From positions 558,001 to 622,000 of the forward strand of contig CAWIEF010000005.1 in the NCBI GenBank assembly GCA_963835135.1: a DNA stretch of 64,000 nucleotides, given 5' to 3'. Made by a program: the position numbers and the translations under genes. The notes under the pieces are model-generated. The model was not told the DNA's origin. It did not search any database and was given only the letters and a program-made list of their open reading frames with translations. Of the stretch, positions 1-10,697 are shown piece by piece (the stretch's first letter is position 1; each line of letters starts with the position of its first letter). The DNA comes from JAVVHH01 sp963835135. Its GTDB lineage: Bacteria; Pseudomonadota; Alphaproteobacteria; Acetobacterales; Acetobacteraceae.

Positions 1-401
1 AACCCGACGCCTTCGGTTGGGAGCAGCAGATCGCCAACAAGGTCGAACCCTGGACCGGCGTCCGCAGTCACCAGGCCAAGCGCAACCTCGCCGCGATGAA
101 GCGGCGCGACCGCGCCTTCTTCTATCATTCCAACATCGGCAAGGAGATCGTCGGCATCGTCGAGGTCGTGCGCGAGGCCTACCCGGATCCGAGCGCGGAC
201 ACGGGTGACTGGGTCTGCGTCGACATGAAGGCCGTCGCCGCGCTCAAGCGTCCCGTCACCCTCGCCGAGGTGAAGGCCGACCCGGCGCTCGCCGACATGG
301 CGCTCGTCCGTTACTCCCGCCTGTCGGTCGGCCCGGTGACCGAAGCCGAGTGGGAGCACATCCTCGGCCTGGCCGGAGGCACCAAGCGGCTGCCCCGGTG
401 A
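1..401 (+). CDS. EVE domain-containing protein (5' truncated)
   Basis: This is the C-terminal ~132 residues of an EVE-domain protein, the small PUA-like fold of the thymocyte nuclear protein 1 family thought to recognise modified nucleobases. The reading frame is open from base 3 to the TGA at 399-401. Family-typical stretches are visible: VEPWDGVR-like near the start, FFYHSNIGKEIVGIVEV in the middle, and a DPALADMALVRYSRLSV segment near the end. The usual length is about 135-140 residues, so only a few N-terminal residues lie outside the window. It reads towards acsA, which starts 62 bases downstream. Family assignment is from sequence resemblance; the cellular role is not known from the sequence. 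Confidence 0.85.
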   Translation, partial: PDAFGWEQQIANKVEPWTGVRSHQAKRNLAAMKRRDRAFFYHSNIGKEIVGIVEVVREAYPDPSADTGDWVCVDMKAVAALKRPVTLAEVKADPALADMALVRYSRLSVGPVTEAEWEHILGLAGGTKRLPR

Positions 402-463
402 CATTGGCGTCCACGCGATGCGGGCGCTAGTCTCGCGTCAAATCTAAAGAACAGAGGGATGCC

Positions 464-2395
<1,932 letters not shown>

Positions 2396-2417
2396 CCCTG
2401 CCGTCCGGCGCCTTGGC

Positions 2418-2642
2418 GTGGATCGTCAGGCCGAGGAGATCATCCGCGCCATCGACGAGGGTGTCGAAACCGGACGGCCGGCGAGCATGCTGCTCCGCCT
2501 CGGCTGCGCGGCGGCTCAGGAGCGCTTATCCGGCCGTCCGATGCCGCCGAAGGCTTTCCGCATCTGGCTCGGCGCGCGCGGCCAGACCGCTTCGGCGCTA
2601 CAAGCCACCACCGCGTCGGCCCGCCATCGCGCCAAGCCGTAG
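2418..2642 (+). CDS. Small hypothetical protein downstream of acsA
   Basis: A 74-residue open frame from GTG at 2418, starting 22 bases after the acsA stop. The first ~50 residues (DRQAEEIIRAIDEGVETG, then a segment ending PPKAFRIWLGARG) have plausible amino-acid composition; the tail becomes Ala/Thr/Arg-rich. Its last 45 bases overlap the 3' end of the convergent argG gene. I do not recognise the family. In G+C-rich DNA a frame of this length can arise by chance, so it is only a candidate. Confidence 0.35.
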   Translation: MDRQAEEIIRAIDEGVETGRPASMLLRLGCAAAQERLSGRPMPPKAFRIWLGARGQTASALQATTASARHRAKP

Positions 2643-3828
2643 ACGCAACGAATTGAGCTTGATGAAGCCTTCCGCGTCGACCTGGTTGTAGGCGCCCTCG
2701 TCATCCTCGAACGTCACCACACGCATCGAGTAGAGGCTGTTGGCGCTGTCCCGGCCGACGCAGCTCACGTTGCCCTTATATAGTTTCATCCGGACCTGGC
2801 CGGTCACGCTGCGCTGGCTCTCGTCGATCGCCGCCTGGAGCATGCGCCGCTCCGGGCTGAACCAAAAGCCGTTATAGATCAATGTGGCATAGCGCGGCAT
2901 CAGCTCGTCCTTGAGGTGCATCGCCTCACGGTCGAGCGTGATCGAACTCGATCGCGCGATGCGCCGGCAGCAGGATCGAGCCGCCCGGCGTCTCGTACAC
3001 GCCGCGCGACTTCATCCCCACGAACCGGTTCTCGACCAGATCGAGCCGCCCGATGCCGTTCGCCCGGCCGAGCGCGTTTAGCCGGGTCAGCAGTTCCGCC
3101 GGTGACAGCCGCACCCCGTCGATCGCCACGGGATCGCCGTGCTCGAAGTCGATTGCGATCACCGTCGCCCGGTCCGGCGCATCCTCCGGCCGGATCGTGC
3201 GCTGATAGACGACTTCCGGCGCCTCGACCGCCGGGTCCTCGAGCATCTTGCCCTCAGAGGACGAGTGCAGCAGGTTCGCATCCACGCTGAACGGGCTCTC
3301 GCCTCGCTTGTCCTTGGCGATCGGGATCTGGTTGTGTTCGGCGAACTCGAGCAGCTTGGTCCTCGACGTGAGGTCCCACTCCCGCCACGGGGCGATCACC
3401 TTGATGTCGGGCTTGAGCGCGTAATAGGCGATCTCGAAGCGGACCTGGTCGTTGCCCTTCCCGGTCGCGCCATGCGCCACCGCGTCGGCGCCGACCATCT
3501 CGGCGATCTCGATCTGCCGCTGCGCGATCAGCGGCCGCGCGATGCTGGTGCCGAGCAGGTATTGCCCCTCGTACACTGTATTGGCGCGGAACATCGGGAA
3601 CACGAAATCGCGGACGAACGTCTCGCGCAGGTCGTCGACGAAGATCTCCTTGACGCCGAACATCTCCGCTTTGCGGCGTGCCGGCTCGAGCTCCTCGCCC
3701 TGCCCGAGATCGGCGGTGAACGTCACGACCTCGCACCCATACTCGGTCTGCAGCCATTTCAGGATCACGCTGGTGTCGAGCCCGCCGGAATAGGCCAGCA
3801 CTACCTTCTTGACGTCTTTGACCCGCAT
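2598..3828 (-). CDS. argG: Argininosuccinate synthase (one frameshift)
   Basis: Joins citrulline and aspartate with ATP to form argininosuccinate, the penultimate step of arginine synthesis. The first 300 residues are read from ATG at 3826-3828 and include the N-type ATP motif AYSGGLDTSVILKWL (residues ~12-26). The frame breaks near 2950 after HRAIEF. The last ~107 residues continue in another frame with the conserved LKDELMPRYATLIYNGFW and ending in an arginine/glycine-rich tail. Reading GAGTCG instead of GAGTTCG restores SITLDREAMHLKDEL, so a single extra T explains the break. The joined length of about 405 residues fits the family. Because arginine synthesis is usually needed, a sequence error is the likelier cause. 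Confidence 0.93.
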
Positions 3829-3957
3829 GTCGATCCGCTCGCTTAAAGAGCCGGGCTATCGCAGCGCAGCGAGACGGGCAAGTCCGGCGATGGATGATGG
3901 CGGAGTCAGCTCTGCAACGCGACGCGCTTGGATCGGCAATGACGCGGTGGCGGCGCG

Positions 3958-5445
3958 CTACTCCACCGCCGCGCTCAGCCCCAGCAGGCTCGCCAGCCGG
4001 TCCAGCCGCCGCTGCACGCCCTCGCCCGCGAACACGCCCGGGCCGTCCAGGCCCAGCACCACCCGGCCCGGCTCCAGCCGCAGCGCCGCCCCACCCAGCA
4101 GATCGGGCGTGCCGGCCGAGAGCGTATAGGCCAGACGCAGCGCGCATCCCAGCAACTCGGCCCGCGCGATCGAGGCGGCATCGAGCAGCGCGCGCGCCGT
4201 TGCCAGGTAGGGCGCGTCCAGCTCCGCCTCGTAGCGCGTGGCCAACACCAGCGCGAGAAACGCCCGGGTCGGGTGATCAAACGGCCCCGGCGCGTAAAGG
4301 CTGCGCTGAAAATTCAGCTCCGCCCGGTATTCCGGGTGGTCGTGGCTGCCTGTGTCGGAGAGCCAGCAGGCCGCCTGCCGCAAGCGCCGGGCGGCTTGCG
4401 TCTCGAAGGGGAACAGCGGCGCCGTCCAATCGAGCAGCGCCGTCGGCATCGTAATATCCCGGCTCAGCCGCTCCGCATCATGGCGCACGGCCGCCATCAA
4501 GGGGTCCTGCACGCGCAGGCCATCCGGCACCGACCGCATGAACCAGCCCTCGCGGATGCCGTACGCACTGAACACCACCTGCTTGGCTCCCGTCGCCCGC
4601 AGCAACCGCCGTAGCACCAGCGCCGCATACGGCAGATCGTCCGCCCGCCGCCGCGGCAGCCCGGCCAACTTGCCCGGCCCGGTCACGAGTTGCGTCAGAT
4701 CCCGCGCCGCCTCGTGCCCTATGGTGTAGCAATGCACGATGCCCAGCGGATAGCGCACGTGCTGCATGTGCAGCCGCGCCAGCGCCCGCCAGGCGCCGCC
4801 CACCAAATAAAGGCTCTTGCCCGCGCCCTCACTCAACCATGGCACCGCGGACAAATCGGCATCGGCCAGATCGCGTGCCCGTTCGAGGTTGCCCTCCGAT
4901 CGGTCCGCCAACCGGATCACGCCGAGCCGCAGCGTCCCCGCGTGGCGCACGCCGCTCGCGTCGAGCTGCACCAGCTCCAGAGATCCGCCGCCGATATCGG
5001 CCAATACGCCGTCCGCATCGACGATCCCGCAATGCAGCCCCGCCGCCGACAACTCGGCCTCCTGCTCGCCCGACAGCACCGTGATCACCGCGCCCGGCAT
5101 GCGCTCCTGCAGCGCCGCGACGAAGGCCGCGCCGTTGCTGGCATCCCGCACCGCTGCCGTCGCCAGCACCTCGAACGGTGACGCCTGCATCGCGCGCGCG
5201 ATCACGTGGTAGCGCACCATGACCTTCAGCGCCTGCGCGACGCCGGTCTCGTTCAACCGTCCGGTGCCCTGCAGCCCCTTGCCGAGCTTCAGAACGGCCT
5301 TTTCGTTGAAAATCGGCACCGGGTTGCGGCCCCGCCCCTCATAGACGACGAGGCGCACCGAGTTGGAGCCGAGATCGACCACCGCGCAGCGGGGCGGAGC
5401 GGATGGCGAGGACATGCCGGAAGCGAACGGTTCAGCTTGATCCAC
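3958..5445 (-). CDS. ppx: Exopolyphosphatase / guanosine pentaphosphatase family
   Basis: A 495-residue Ppx/GppA phosphatase of the ASKHA fold that releases phosphate from the ends of polyphosphate chains or hydrolyses pppGpp. The N-terminal ATPase-like loop reads VVDLGSNSVRLVVYEG (~residues 22-37), and the second phosphate loop is ADIGGGSLELVQ (~150). The C-terminal HD-like region is present. It follows ppk on the same strand with a 6-base gap, so the pair probably forms a synthesis/degradation operon for polyphosphate. The ATG at 5443-5445 is the first in frame, but a slightly downstream start (the second Met, residue 11) would also fit. Confidence 0.92.
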   Translation of the reverse strand: MDQAEPFASGMSSPSAPPRCAVVDLGSNSVRLVVYEGRGRNPVPIFNEKAVLKLGKGLQGTGRLNETGVAQALKVMVRYHVIARAMQASPFEVLATAAVRDASNGAAFVAALQERMPGAVITVLSGEQEAELSAAGLHCGIVDADGVLADIGGGSLELVQLDASGVRHAGTLRLGVIRLADRSEGNLERARDLADADLSAVPWLSEGAGKSLYLVGGAWRALARLHMQHVRYPLGIVHCYTIGHEAARDLTQLVTGPGKLAGLPRRRADDLPYAALVLRRLLRATGAKQVVFSAYGIREGWFMRSVPDGLRVQDPLMAAVRHDAERLSRDITMPTALLDWTAPLFPFETQAARRLRQAACWLSDTGSHDHPEYRAELNFQRSLYAPGPFDHPTRAFLALVLATRYEAELDAPYLATARALLDAASIARAELLGCALRLAYTLSAGTPDLLGGAALRLEPGRVVLGLDGPGVFAGEGVQRRLDRLASLLGLSAAVE

Positions 5446-5451
5446 GCGCCA

Positions 5452-7668
5452 TCAATCCTGGCTGACACGGTCTTGCTTGCGCGCATGGTGCGCCGGCGTC
5501 ACCGCGGAACTGTGCAGCGCCGAGCCGCGGCCCGACAGCGACGGATTGGTCATGAAGTAATGATGCGCCGAGACCGGCCGCGACCCCGGCGTGACCCGGC
5601 GCCAGCTCCCATCCGATCCCAATTCCCATGACTGCAGGTTGTCGCGCAGGTTGACCACCATGATCTGGTCCAACACCTGCGCATGCACCGTCGCGTTGTG
5701 GATCGGCACCAGAGTCTCGACCCGCCACTCCATGTTCCGCGCCATCCAGTCCGCGCTGCTGATGAACACGCGCGCATTCCGGCTTGGCATGCGCTGCCCG
5801 TTGCCGAACGCGTAGATGCGGCTGTGCTCGAGGAAACGCCCGACGATGCTTTTCACCCGGATATTTTCCGATAGGCCCGGCACGCCCGGCCGCAGGCAGC
5901 AGATGCCGCGGATGATGCACATGACGCTCACCCCGGCAGCCGACGCCTTGTACAACCGGTCGATCAGCTTGTCGTCCACGAGGCTGTTCATCTTGAGCCA
6001 GATCGTCGCCGGCTTGCCGGCCTCGGCGAAGGCGATCTCGGCGTCGATCAGCTCCTCGAGCGAGCGGCGGATGGTCAGCGGGCTGAACGCCAGGCTGTCC
6101 ATCTTCTCCGGGCGGGCGTAGCCGGTCATGTAGTTGAACAGCCGCGCGCTGTCCCGGCACAGGTCGGGGTCGGAGGTGAAGAAGCTCAGGTCGGTGTAGA
6201 TCCGCGCCGTGATCGGGTGGTAGTTGCCGGTGCCGAAATGGGCGTAGCTGCGCATGATCGCCCCCTCGCGCCGCACCACCAGCGACAGCTTGGCGTGCGT
6301 CTTCAGCTCCACGAAGCCATAGACGACCTGCACGCCCGCCGCCTCCATCGTGCGCGCCAGCCGGATGTTGGCCTCCTCGTCGAACCGCGCCCGCAGCTCG
6401 ACCATCGCGGTCACCGACTTGCCCGCCTCGGCCGCCTCGATCAGCGCCTTGACGATCGGGCTGTCGCGGCTGGTGCGATACAGCGTCTGCTTCACCGCGA
6501 CCACGTTCGGGTCGGCGGCGGCCTGGCGGAGGAATTGCAGCACCACGTCGAAGCTCTCGAACGGGTGGTGGACGATGATGTCCTTGGCGCGGATGGCGGC
6601 GAAGCAGTCGCCGGCGAAGTCGCGGATGCGCTCCGGGAAGCGCGGCGTGTAGGGCGGGAACAGCAGATCCGGCCGGTCGTCGGTGATCATCTGCTTGAGG
6701 TCGGCCGCGCCCAGGATGCCGTGCTGCATGGTCACCTCGTCGCCGGGCACGGTCTGGTCGTCGACGTCGATCTCGTCGACCACCAGCGCGCGCAAATCCT
6801 GGGGCATGTCCTGGTTGACGGCGAGGTGGATCGCCACCCCGCGCCGCCGCCGCTTCAGCGCGGTCTCGTAGGACCGCACCAGGTCCTCGGCCTCCTCTTC
6901 GAACTCGACCCCGGTGTCGCGGATCAGCCGGAACATGCCGCGCCCCTGCACCGCAAAGCCGGGGAACAGCCGGTCCAGGAACATGCCCACTAGATCTTCG
7001 AGGAGCAGGAAGCGGATCACCTTGCGGTCCGCCTCGCTCGGCAGCCGGATGAAGCGCTCGATGGTGGCCGGCAGCGGGATCAGCGCCTGCATGCCGTGCC
7101 CGTCCTCGGCGCGGTGCAGCTTGAGCACCATGACGAGGCCCATGTTGGGGATGAAGGGGAACGGATGGGCCGGGTCGATGGCGAGCGGTGTCAGGACGGG
7201 GAAGACGCGGTCCATGAACCAGTGGTCGAGCCAAGGATGGTCCTCGGGGCCGAACGCATCGGCGTCGCAGAGTTCGACGCCCGCTTTGGCGAGTTGCCGC
7301 CGGAGGTCGTGCCAGACACGCTGCTGCGCCTCCATCAGCACCTGCGCGCGGGTCTGGATCGCTTCGAGCTGCTGCCCGGCCGTGCGGCCGTCGGCGCTCA
7401 CCGCCGCCACCCCCGCCTTCGCCTGCCCGATCAGCCCGGCGACGCGGACGCTGAAGAACTCGTCCAGGTTGCTCGCGCTGATCGACAGGAAGCGAAGCCG
7501 CTCGAGCAGCGGATGCCGCGCGTTCTCCGCTTCCTCGACGACCCGGTGGTTGAAATCGAGCCAGGAGACCTCGCGGTTGATGAACCGGTCCGGGCTGTCC
7601 GGGGTCAGAATGCTCGAGACGGAGGCCGGCACCAGGGCCGCAGCCCCGCGGACGATCGCACTTGTCAC
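5452..7668 (-). CDS. ppk: Polyphosphate kinase 1
   Basis: A 738-residue PPK1 that reversibly transfers the gamma-phosphate of ATP to inorganic polyphosphate at the membrane or in polyphosphate granules. Typical segments are RFINREVSWLDFNHRVVEEA near the N-terminus, SISASNLDEFFSVRVAG, HHPFESFDVV, the phospho-histidine region FVELKTHAKLSLVVRRE, and SYAHFGTGNYHPITARIYTD. Start is GTG at 7666-7668, whose last two bases belong to the TGA stop of hda (GTGA overlap), indicating translational coupling. ppx follows directly. The gene is intact. Confidence 0.96.
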   Translation of the reverse strand: MTSAIVRGAAALVPASVSSILTPDSPDRFINREVSWLDFNHRVVEEAENARHPLLERLRFLSISASNLDEFFSVRVAGLIGQAKAGVAAVSADGRTAGQQLEAIQTRAQVLMEAQQRVWHDLRRQLAKAGVELCDADAFGPEDHPWLDHWFMDRVFPVLTPLAIDPAHPFPFIPNMGLVMVLKLHRAEDGHGMQALIPLPATIERFIRLPSEADRKVIRFLLLEDLVGMFLDRLFPGFAVQGRGMFRLIRDTGVEFEEEAEDLVRSYETALKRRRRGVAIHLAVNQDMPQDLRALVVDEIDVDDQTVPGDEVTMQHGILGAADLKQMITDDRPDLLFPPYTPRFPERIRDFAGDCFAAIRAKDIIVHHPFESFDVVLQFLRQAAADPNVVAVKQTLYRTSRDSPIVKALIEAAEAGKSVTAMVELRARFDEEANIRLARTMEAAGVQVVYGFVELKTHAKLSLVVRREGAIMRSYAHFGTGNYHPITARIYTDLSFFTSDPDLCRDSARLFNYMTGYARPEKMDSLAFSPLTIRRSLEELIDAEIAFAEAGKPATIWLKMNSLVDDKLIDRLYKASAAGVSVMCIIRGICCLRPGVPGLSENIRVKSIVGRFLEHSRIYAFGNGQRMPSRNARVFISSADWMARNMEWRVETLVPIHNATVHAQVLDQIMVVNLRDNLQSWELGSDGSWRRVTPGSRPVSAHHYFMTNPSLSGRGSALHSSAVTPAHHARKQDRVSQD

Positions 7669-8349
7669 GGCAAGGTCTCCTTGGCGGGGTCATTGAGGAA
7701 CAGGTCGGCCAGGCAATCGGCCGCCAGCGGACGCGAGATGGCGGATTGGGCGGCAAGCGCGGCCGCATCGAGACGTCCTACCGCGTCGCGGACCGCGGCG
7801 GCGGTGCGCGGCAGCCGCGTCAGGATGAATTTTTGCACCGAGGGCAGGACGACGAGCTGCCGCTCCGACAGCAGCTTGGCCAGGAGCACCGCGCGCGCGG
7901 CGTCATCCTGCGGGCCGAGTTCGATGGCCATGCTGGCCCGCATCCGGCTCGCAAGATCCGGCACACGGAACGAGCTGCGCGCCGGCGGCTGCGCGGCCGT
8001 CAGCAGAACCCGATGCCCGGATTCCGCCGCCGCGTTCAGCACGTGCAAGCAGCGCCTCCTCCGAGGGGACGCGGTCGGCGTCGTCGATCGCCACCGGTCC
8101 CTCGGGCCAGAACGGCTCCAGGAGCGCCGGCCCGGCCACGATCGACGCCCGGTTGTCGCCGGCCCAAACATGCAGCAGATGCGTCTTCCCCGCGCCCGGC
8201 CCGCCCCAGAGCACCAGTCGGTGCTGCGGCCAGGGCGTCTGGCCGGCGATCATGTCGAGGGCCAAGCGGGCTCCATCGTGGGGCAGGAAATCGGCGGCCC
8301 GCAGCGCCGGGACATAGGGCAGCGGCAGCGCGAGTTGCCCCTCACTCAT
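7665..8349 (-). CDS. hda: DnaA regulatory inactivator Hda-like protein (one frameshift)
   Basis: A DnaA-related AAA+ protein that, with the beta clamp, stimulates ATP hydrolysis by DnaA after initiation. The ATG at 8347-8349 is followed by EGQLALPLP, a clamp-binding motif typical of Hda. The Walker A motif GGPGAGKTHLLH is near residue 50, and the Walker B-like PVAIDDADRV near 83. The frame breaks at about 8045-8052: the stretch EEALL continues as HVLNAAAESGHRVLLTA only after removing one base. The C-terminal part has the conserved SRMRASMAIELGPQDD (sensor region) and ends NDPAKETLP. The gene overlaps perM by 8 bases and ppk by 4. Joined length is about 227 residues, normal for alphaproteobacterial Hda. 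Confidence 0.85.
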
Positions 8350-9532
8350 TGCGCGGCGGCTCGAGGTAGATCGGGCTCGACAGGTAGCGCCGCAGCCAGA
8401 ACCGGGCCAGCACGCCCAGCGCCGCCGCCACCGGCACCGCGAGCAGCACCCCCAGGAACCCGAACGCCGCACCGCCGGCGAACAGCGCGAAGATCACCCA
8501 CACCGCATGCAGCTCGACGCGGTCGCCCAGGAAGCGCGGATAGATCACGTAGCCCTCGAGCAACTGGCCCACGACGAACACGCCCGCAACGACGGTCACC
8601 CCTTGCCAATGAAACTGGGCCAAAGCAAGGGCGATGCTCGTGACGCCGCCGGTGACGCTGCCGACATAGGGGATGAACGACAGCACCCCCGCCGCCATGC
8701 CGACGATCAGCCCCAGGTCGAGCCCCACCAGCGTCAGCGCCACAGCGTAAAACGCTGCAAGCAGCACGCAGCAGATCGCCTGTCCGCGCAGCCAGGCCGA
8801 GAGAATGCGGTCGACCTCGCGCGCCTGCGCCCGCAGCACCCCGGCGTAGCGCCGCGGCAGCCAGCTATCCAGCCGCGCCACCGCCCGCCGCCAATCGCGC
8901 AGCAGGTAAAACGCGACCACCGGCGTCACGACGACCAGCGAGATCACGCTGAACAGCGCGAACCCACTGCCGACGATCCGGGTCAGGGTCCCGGCGACCC
9001 AGCCCAGCATGGCCCCGGCCTGCCCGGCCACCAGATCGCGCAGCTTCTCGTCGACATAGTCGGAGCCGAGACCCTCCTGCAGCCGGTGCACCACGTCGCC
9101 GGCCCAATCGCGGATGTCGCCCACGTAGGAGGGCGCCCGGCTGATCAGCAGCCCGATCTGCGCCAGCAACAACGGATACAGCAGCAGCGCGAACAGCAGC
9201 ATCGCCGCCAGCAGTGCCACGATCATGATCCCTGCCGCGAGGCCGCGGGGCATGCCGAGCCGGGTCAGCCGCGTCGTGGGTGGATCAAGGAAATAAGCCA
9301 GGCAGGCCGCGGCCACGAACGGCAGCAGGATCGACGAGAACAAATACAGCGTCACGCAGACGGCAAGGAACAGCCCGGCCAGCAAAGCCAATCGCTGCCC
9401 CTTGGTCGTCGCGACCGGCGCACCCACGCCGTAGTCGCCCGCCGGCGCGGCCGCGCCGACGTCGCTCGGCCGCGCACTGGCGACGAACTCGCCATCCGGC
9501 TCGATGCCGTTACCGAATATCGGCCGGCTCAC
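8342..9532 (-). CDS. AI-2E family transporter (PerM-like membrane protein)
   Basis: A 396-residue polytopic membrane protein of the AI-2E/PerM family. About eight hydrophobic segments are visible, including LALLAGLFLAVCVTLYLFSS near residue 48, the central GFALFSVISLVVVTPVVAFY, and a C-terminal cluster with VVAGVFVVGQLLEGYVIYPR and the family-typical PRFLGDRVELHAVWVIFALF. Family members have been linked to quorum-signal export or sodium/proton exchange; the substrate here cannot be told. Start is GTG at 9532, overlapping the stop of a 32-residue upstream ORF. In related genomes this gene normally sits next to the pgsA-like gene, which here lies 37.6 kb away across the inserted block. Confidence 0.88.
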   Translation of the reverse strand: MSRPIFGNGIEPDGEFVASARPSDVGAAAPAGDYGVGAPVATTKGQRLALLAGLFLAVCVTLYLFSSILLPFVAAACLAYFLDPPTTRLTRLGMPRGLAAGIMIVALLAAMLLFALLLYPLLLAQIGLLISRAPSYVGDIRDWAGDVVHRLQEGLGSDYVDEKLRDLVAGQAGAMLGWVAGTLTRIVGSGFALFSVISLVVVTPVVAFYLLRDWRRAVARLDSWLPRRYAGVLRAQAREVDRILSAWLRGQAICCVLLAAFYAVALTLVGLDLGLIVGMAAGVLSFIPYVGSVTGGVTSIALALAQFHWQGVTVVAGVFVVGQLLEGYVIYPRFLGDRVELHAVWVIFALFAGGAAFGFLGVLLAVPVAAALGVLARFWLRRYLSSPIYLEPPRNE

Positions 9533-9627
9533 TCCTTCTTGATCAATGCCTGGGTCTCACCGCCGACGTCGAATGATGTCGGGGTGCGTCTCCAGAATCC
9601 AGCCAGCCGCTCTGCGTGATCCCTCAT
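9529..9627 (-). CDS. 32-residue ORF upstream of perM
   Basis: An ATG at 9625-9627, preceded on the minus strand by a GGGAGGG ribosome site, opens a 32-codon frame (MRDHAERLAGFWRRTPTSF...) ending in QALIKKE. Its TGA overlaps the GTG start of the PerM-like gene (GTGA). The strong ribosome site and stop/start overlap suggest it is translated and couples translation of perM. I do not recognise the peptide. The minus-strand DNA directly upstream contains a 12-base-period repeat. Confidence 0.5.
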   Translation of the reverse strand: MRDHAERLAGFWRRTPTSFDVGGETQALIKKE

Positions 9628-9647
9628 AGTGCCCTCCCTGTGAACAG

Positions 9648-9670
9648 CGTAATCAGCAACGTAGTCAGCA
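9648..9670. repeat. Tandem 11-base repeat upstream of the perM operon
   Basis: CGTAATCAGCA (9648-9658) and CGTAGTCAGCA (9660-9670) differ at one base and lie 12 bases apart, just upstream of the 32-codon ORF that leads perM. Such a pair could be an operator, but no regulator is assigned and the element boundary is close by. Confidence 0.35.
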
Positions 9671-9778
9671 CCAATGCTGCATCGTCAATAGCCGCAGGCG
9701 GAACTGGAAAAACTTTCCAGATTCCGCCCTCGGGCATCCCCCCCGGCGGTGGCGTTCCCCCACAGATCCGCCACCGCC

Positions 9779-9933
9779 ATGTTTGAATGCAAACTGATTG
9801 AACGGGCCTTAAGGGAAAACAATGGCAGCGTCGCAGCAGCGAAGAGTCCGTAGCCTAGGGCTGGATTCGCACAACCCTTCATGAAAAGCTCGTTCGCTTT
9901 CAGCTGCATCCAAGAGTATTTAAAGAGAAATGA
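9779..9933 (+). CDS. Fis-type helix-turn-helix protein (frameshifted)
   Basis: The frame from ATG 9779 reads MFECKLIERALRENNGSVAA and then stops. In another frame the DNA continues RTTLHEKLVRFQLHPRVFKE to a TGA at 9931-9933. Joined, this matches the C-terminal DNA-binding helix-turn-helix of Fis and NtrC-type regulators (pattern LIERAL..N.G.VAAAA..LG..RTTLHEKL). At least one, probably two, indels lie at about 9840-9868. The frame is open upstream to 9692 through G+C-rich DNA, so the true start could be earlier. The stop overlaps the start of the following zinc-ribbon gene (ATGA). A stand-alone Fis-like factor at the phage end may regulate transcription; that role is inferred. Confidence 0.55.
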
Positions 9934-10120
9934 CTTTAAAGATTAAGCGCGACAAGGGCTTTGGCTACATCGACTCCACAAATAAACGTATCTGTATGGA
10001 GCGATGCTTTAAATGCGGGGAGGAAACCACGCCTTTGTTGTAGCCTCGGGCAAATGCGCGTTTTGTGGGTTCGACCCAAACGACAAAAAAGAGCCTAAAG
10101 AGCCTCAACAATTACCTTAA
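9930..10120 (+). CDS. Small zinc-ribbon protein (frameshifted)
   Basis: ATG at 9930 with AAAGAGA upstream opens MTLKIKRDKGFGYIDSTNK and a first CFKC pair. After an indel in the GGGGAGGAAACC run (about 10015-10030) the frame continues through a second pair (GKCAFCGFDPND) to a Lys/Pro/Glu-rich tail and TAA at 10118-10120. Two CxxC pairs about 18 residues apart suggest a zinc ribbon. The last 26 bases overlap the end of the convergent rusA-like gene. Function unknown; it looks translationally coupled to the Fis-like gene. Confidence 0.55.
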
Positions 10121-10463
10121 TCATCCCGTTCTTAGGGGCCACCTCCTCCCAATTGTATTCAGGCCGGCCGATTACATTCATATTATCGTCCTTAATGACC
10201 TTACAAAGGATTAAGGCATCAACAACTGGCTTAAAGCTCTGAACTAACCCGTCGTAGTCAGGGCACTTAGAGCTAAAGCGGGTAAGGATCAGTTTAGCCT
10301 TTTCGAGCGGCACAGGGGGCCAGCCACCCATGTCCATAACGGCCGTTGCCACTAGTCGATGCCATTTCTTGCTTTCAGCATTTTTTACAGCCCAATGCTG
10401 ATTTTTAAACGCGTTGTAGCGCTCCGGAAGATTTTTGATCACGAACTCAATGCGGTAGCTCAT
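10095..10463 (-). CDS. RusA-family Holliday junction resolvase
   Basis: A 122-residue protein with the RusA pattern: basic N-terminal half, then CPDYDGLVQSFKPVVDALI and a later VIKDD. Acidic residues D69, D71 and D92/93 correspond in spacing to the catalytic aspartates of E. coli RusA (D70, D72, D91). RusA enzymes cut four-way DNA junctions and are common in temperate phages, where they resolve recombination intermediates before packaging. It is the last gene of the leftward arm and is intact. It fits with the ERF annealing protein at 43.4-44.0 kb. Confidence 0.82.
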   Translation of the reverse strand: MSYRIEFVIKNLPERYNAFKNQHWAVKNAESKKWHRLVATAVMDMGGWPPVPLEKAKLILTRFSSKCPDYDGLVQSFKPVVDALILCKVIKDDNMNVIGRPEYNWEEVAPKNGMIKVIVEAL

Positions 10464-10474
10464 GCCGAGCTACT

Positions 10475-10697
10475 CTAGCCTAGTACGAGGGCTTTATATT
10501 TGAGCAACACGTCATTATCCGTAGATGCTTGGCAAGTCGGACAAATCTGAGCTCCGCTTTGAAAAAAGTGTCGGAATGACTTTTTTAATTGAAACCACTT
10601 TCCAATCAGACGGCAACACGGGAGGGTCAGGGGTCACCGTTACATCCTCACAAATATCACAACCAAAAGTGACGCTTAAACTTCTCGAGATAATCAT
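10475..10697 (-). CDS. Small zinc-ribbon protein (frameshifted)
   Basis: ATG at 10695-10697 gives a ~60-residue frame with CDIC near residue 13. The published-frame C-terminus is unnatural, but shifting one base in the run of Ts near 10565 restores SGAQICPTCQASTDND and a stop at 10475-10477. The two CxxC pairs about 38 residues apart suggest a zinc-binding domain. It overlaps the end of the upstream 76-residue gene and lies 11 bases before rusA. No family recognised. Confidence 0.5.

Noticed and set aside
5432..7768. A 778-residue minus-strand frame over ppk
   Set aside because: The neighbouring frame encodes intact PPK1; this one is Arg/Pro-rich run-through.
9685..9909. A 74-residue minus-strand ORF at the left edge
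   Set aside because: It is opposite the Fis-type HTH readable on the plus strand and has no natural composition of its own.
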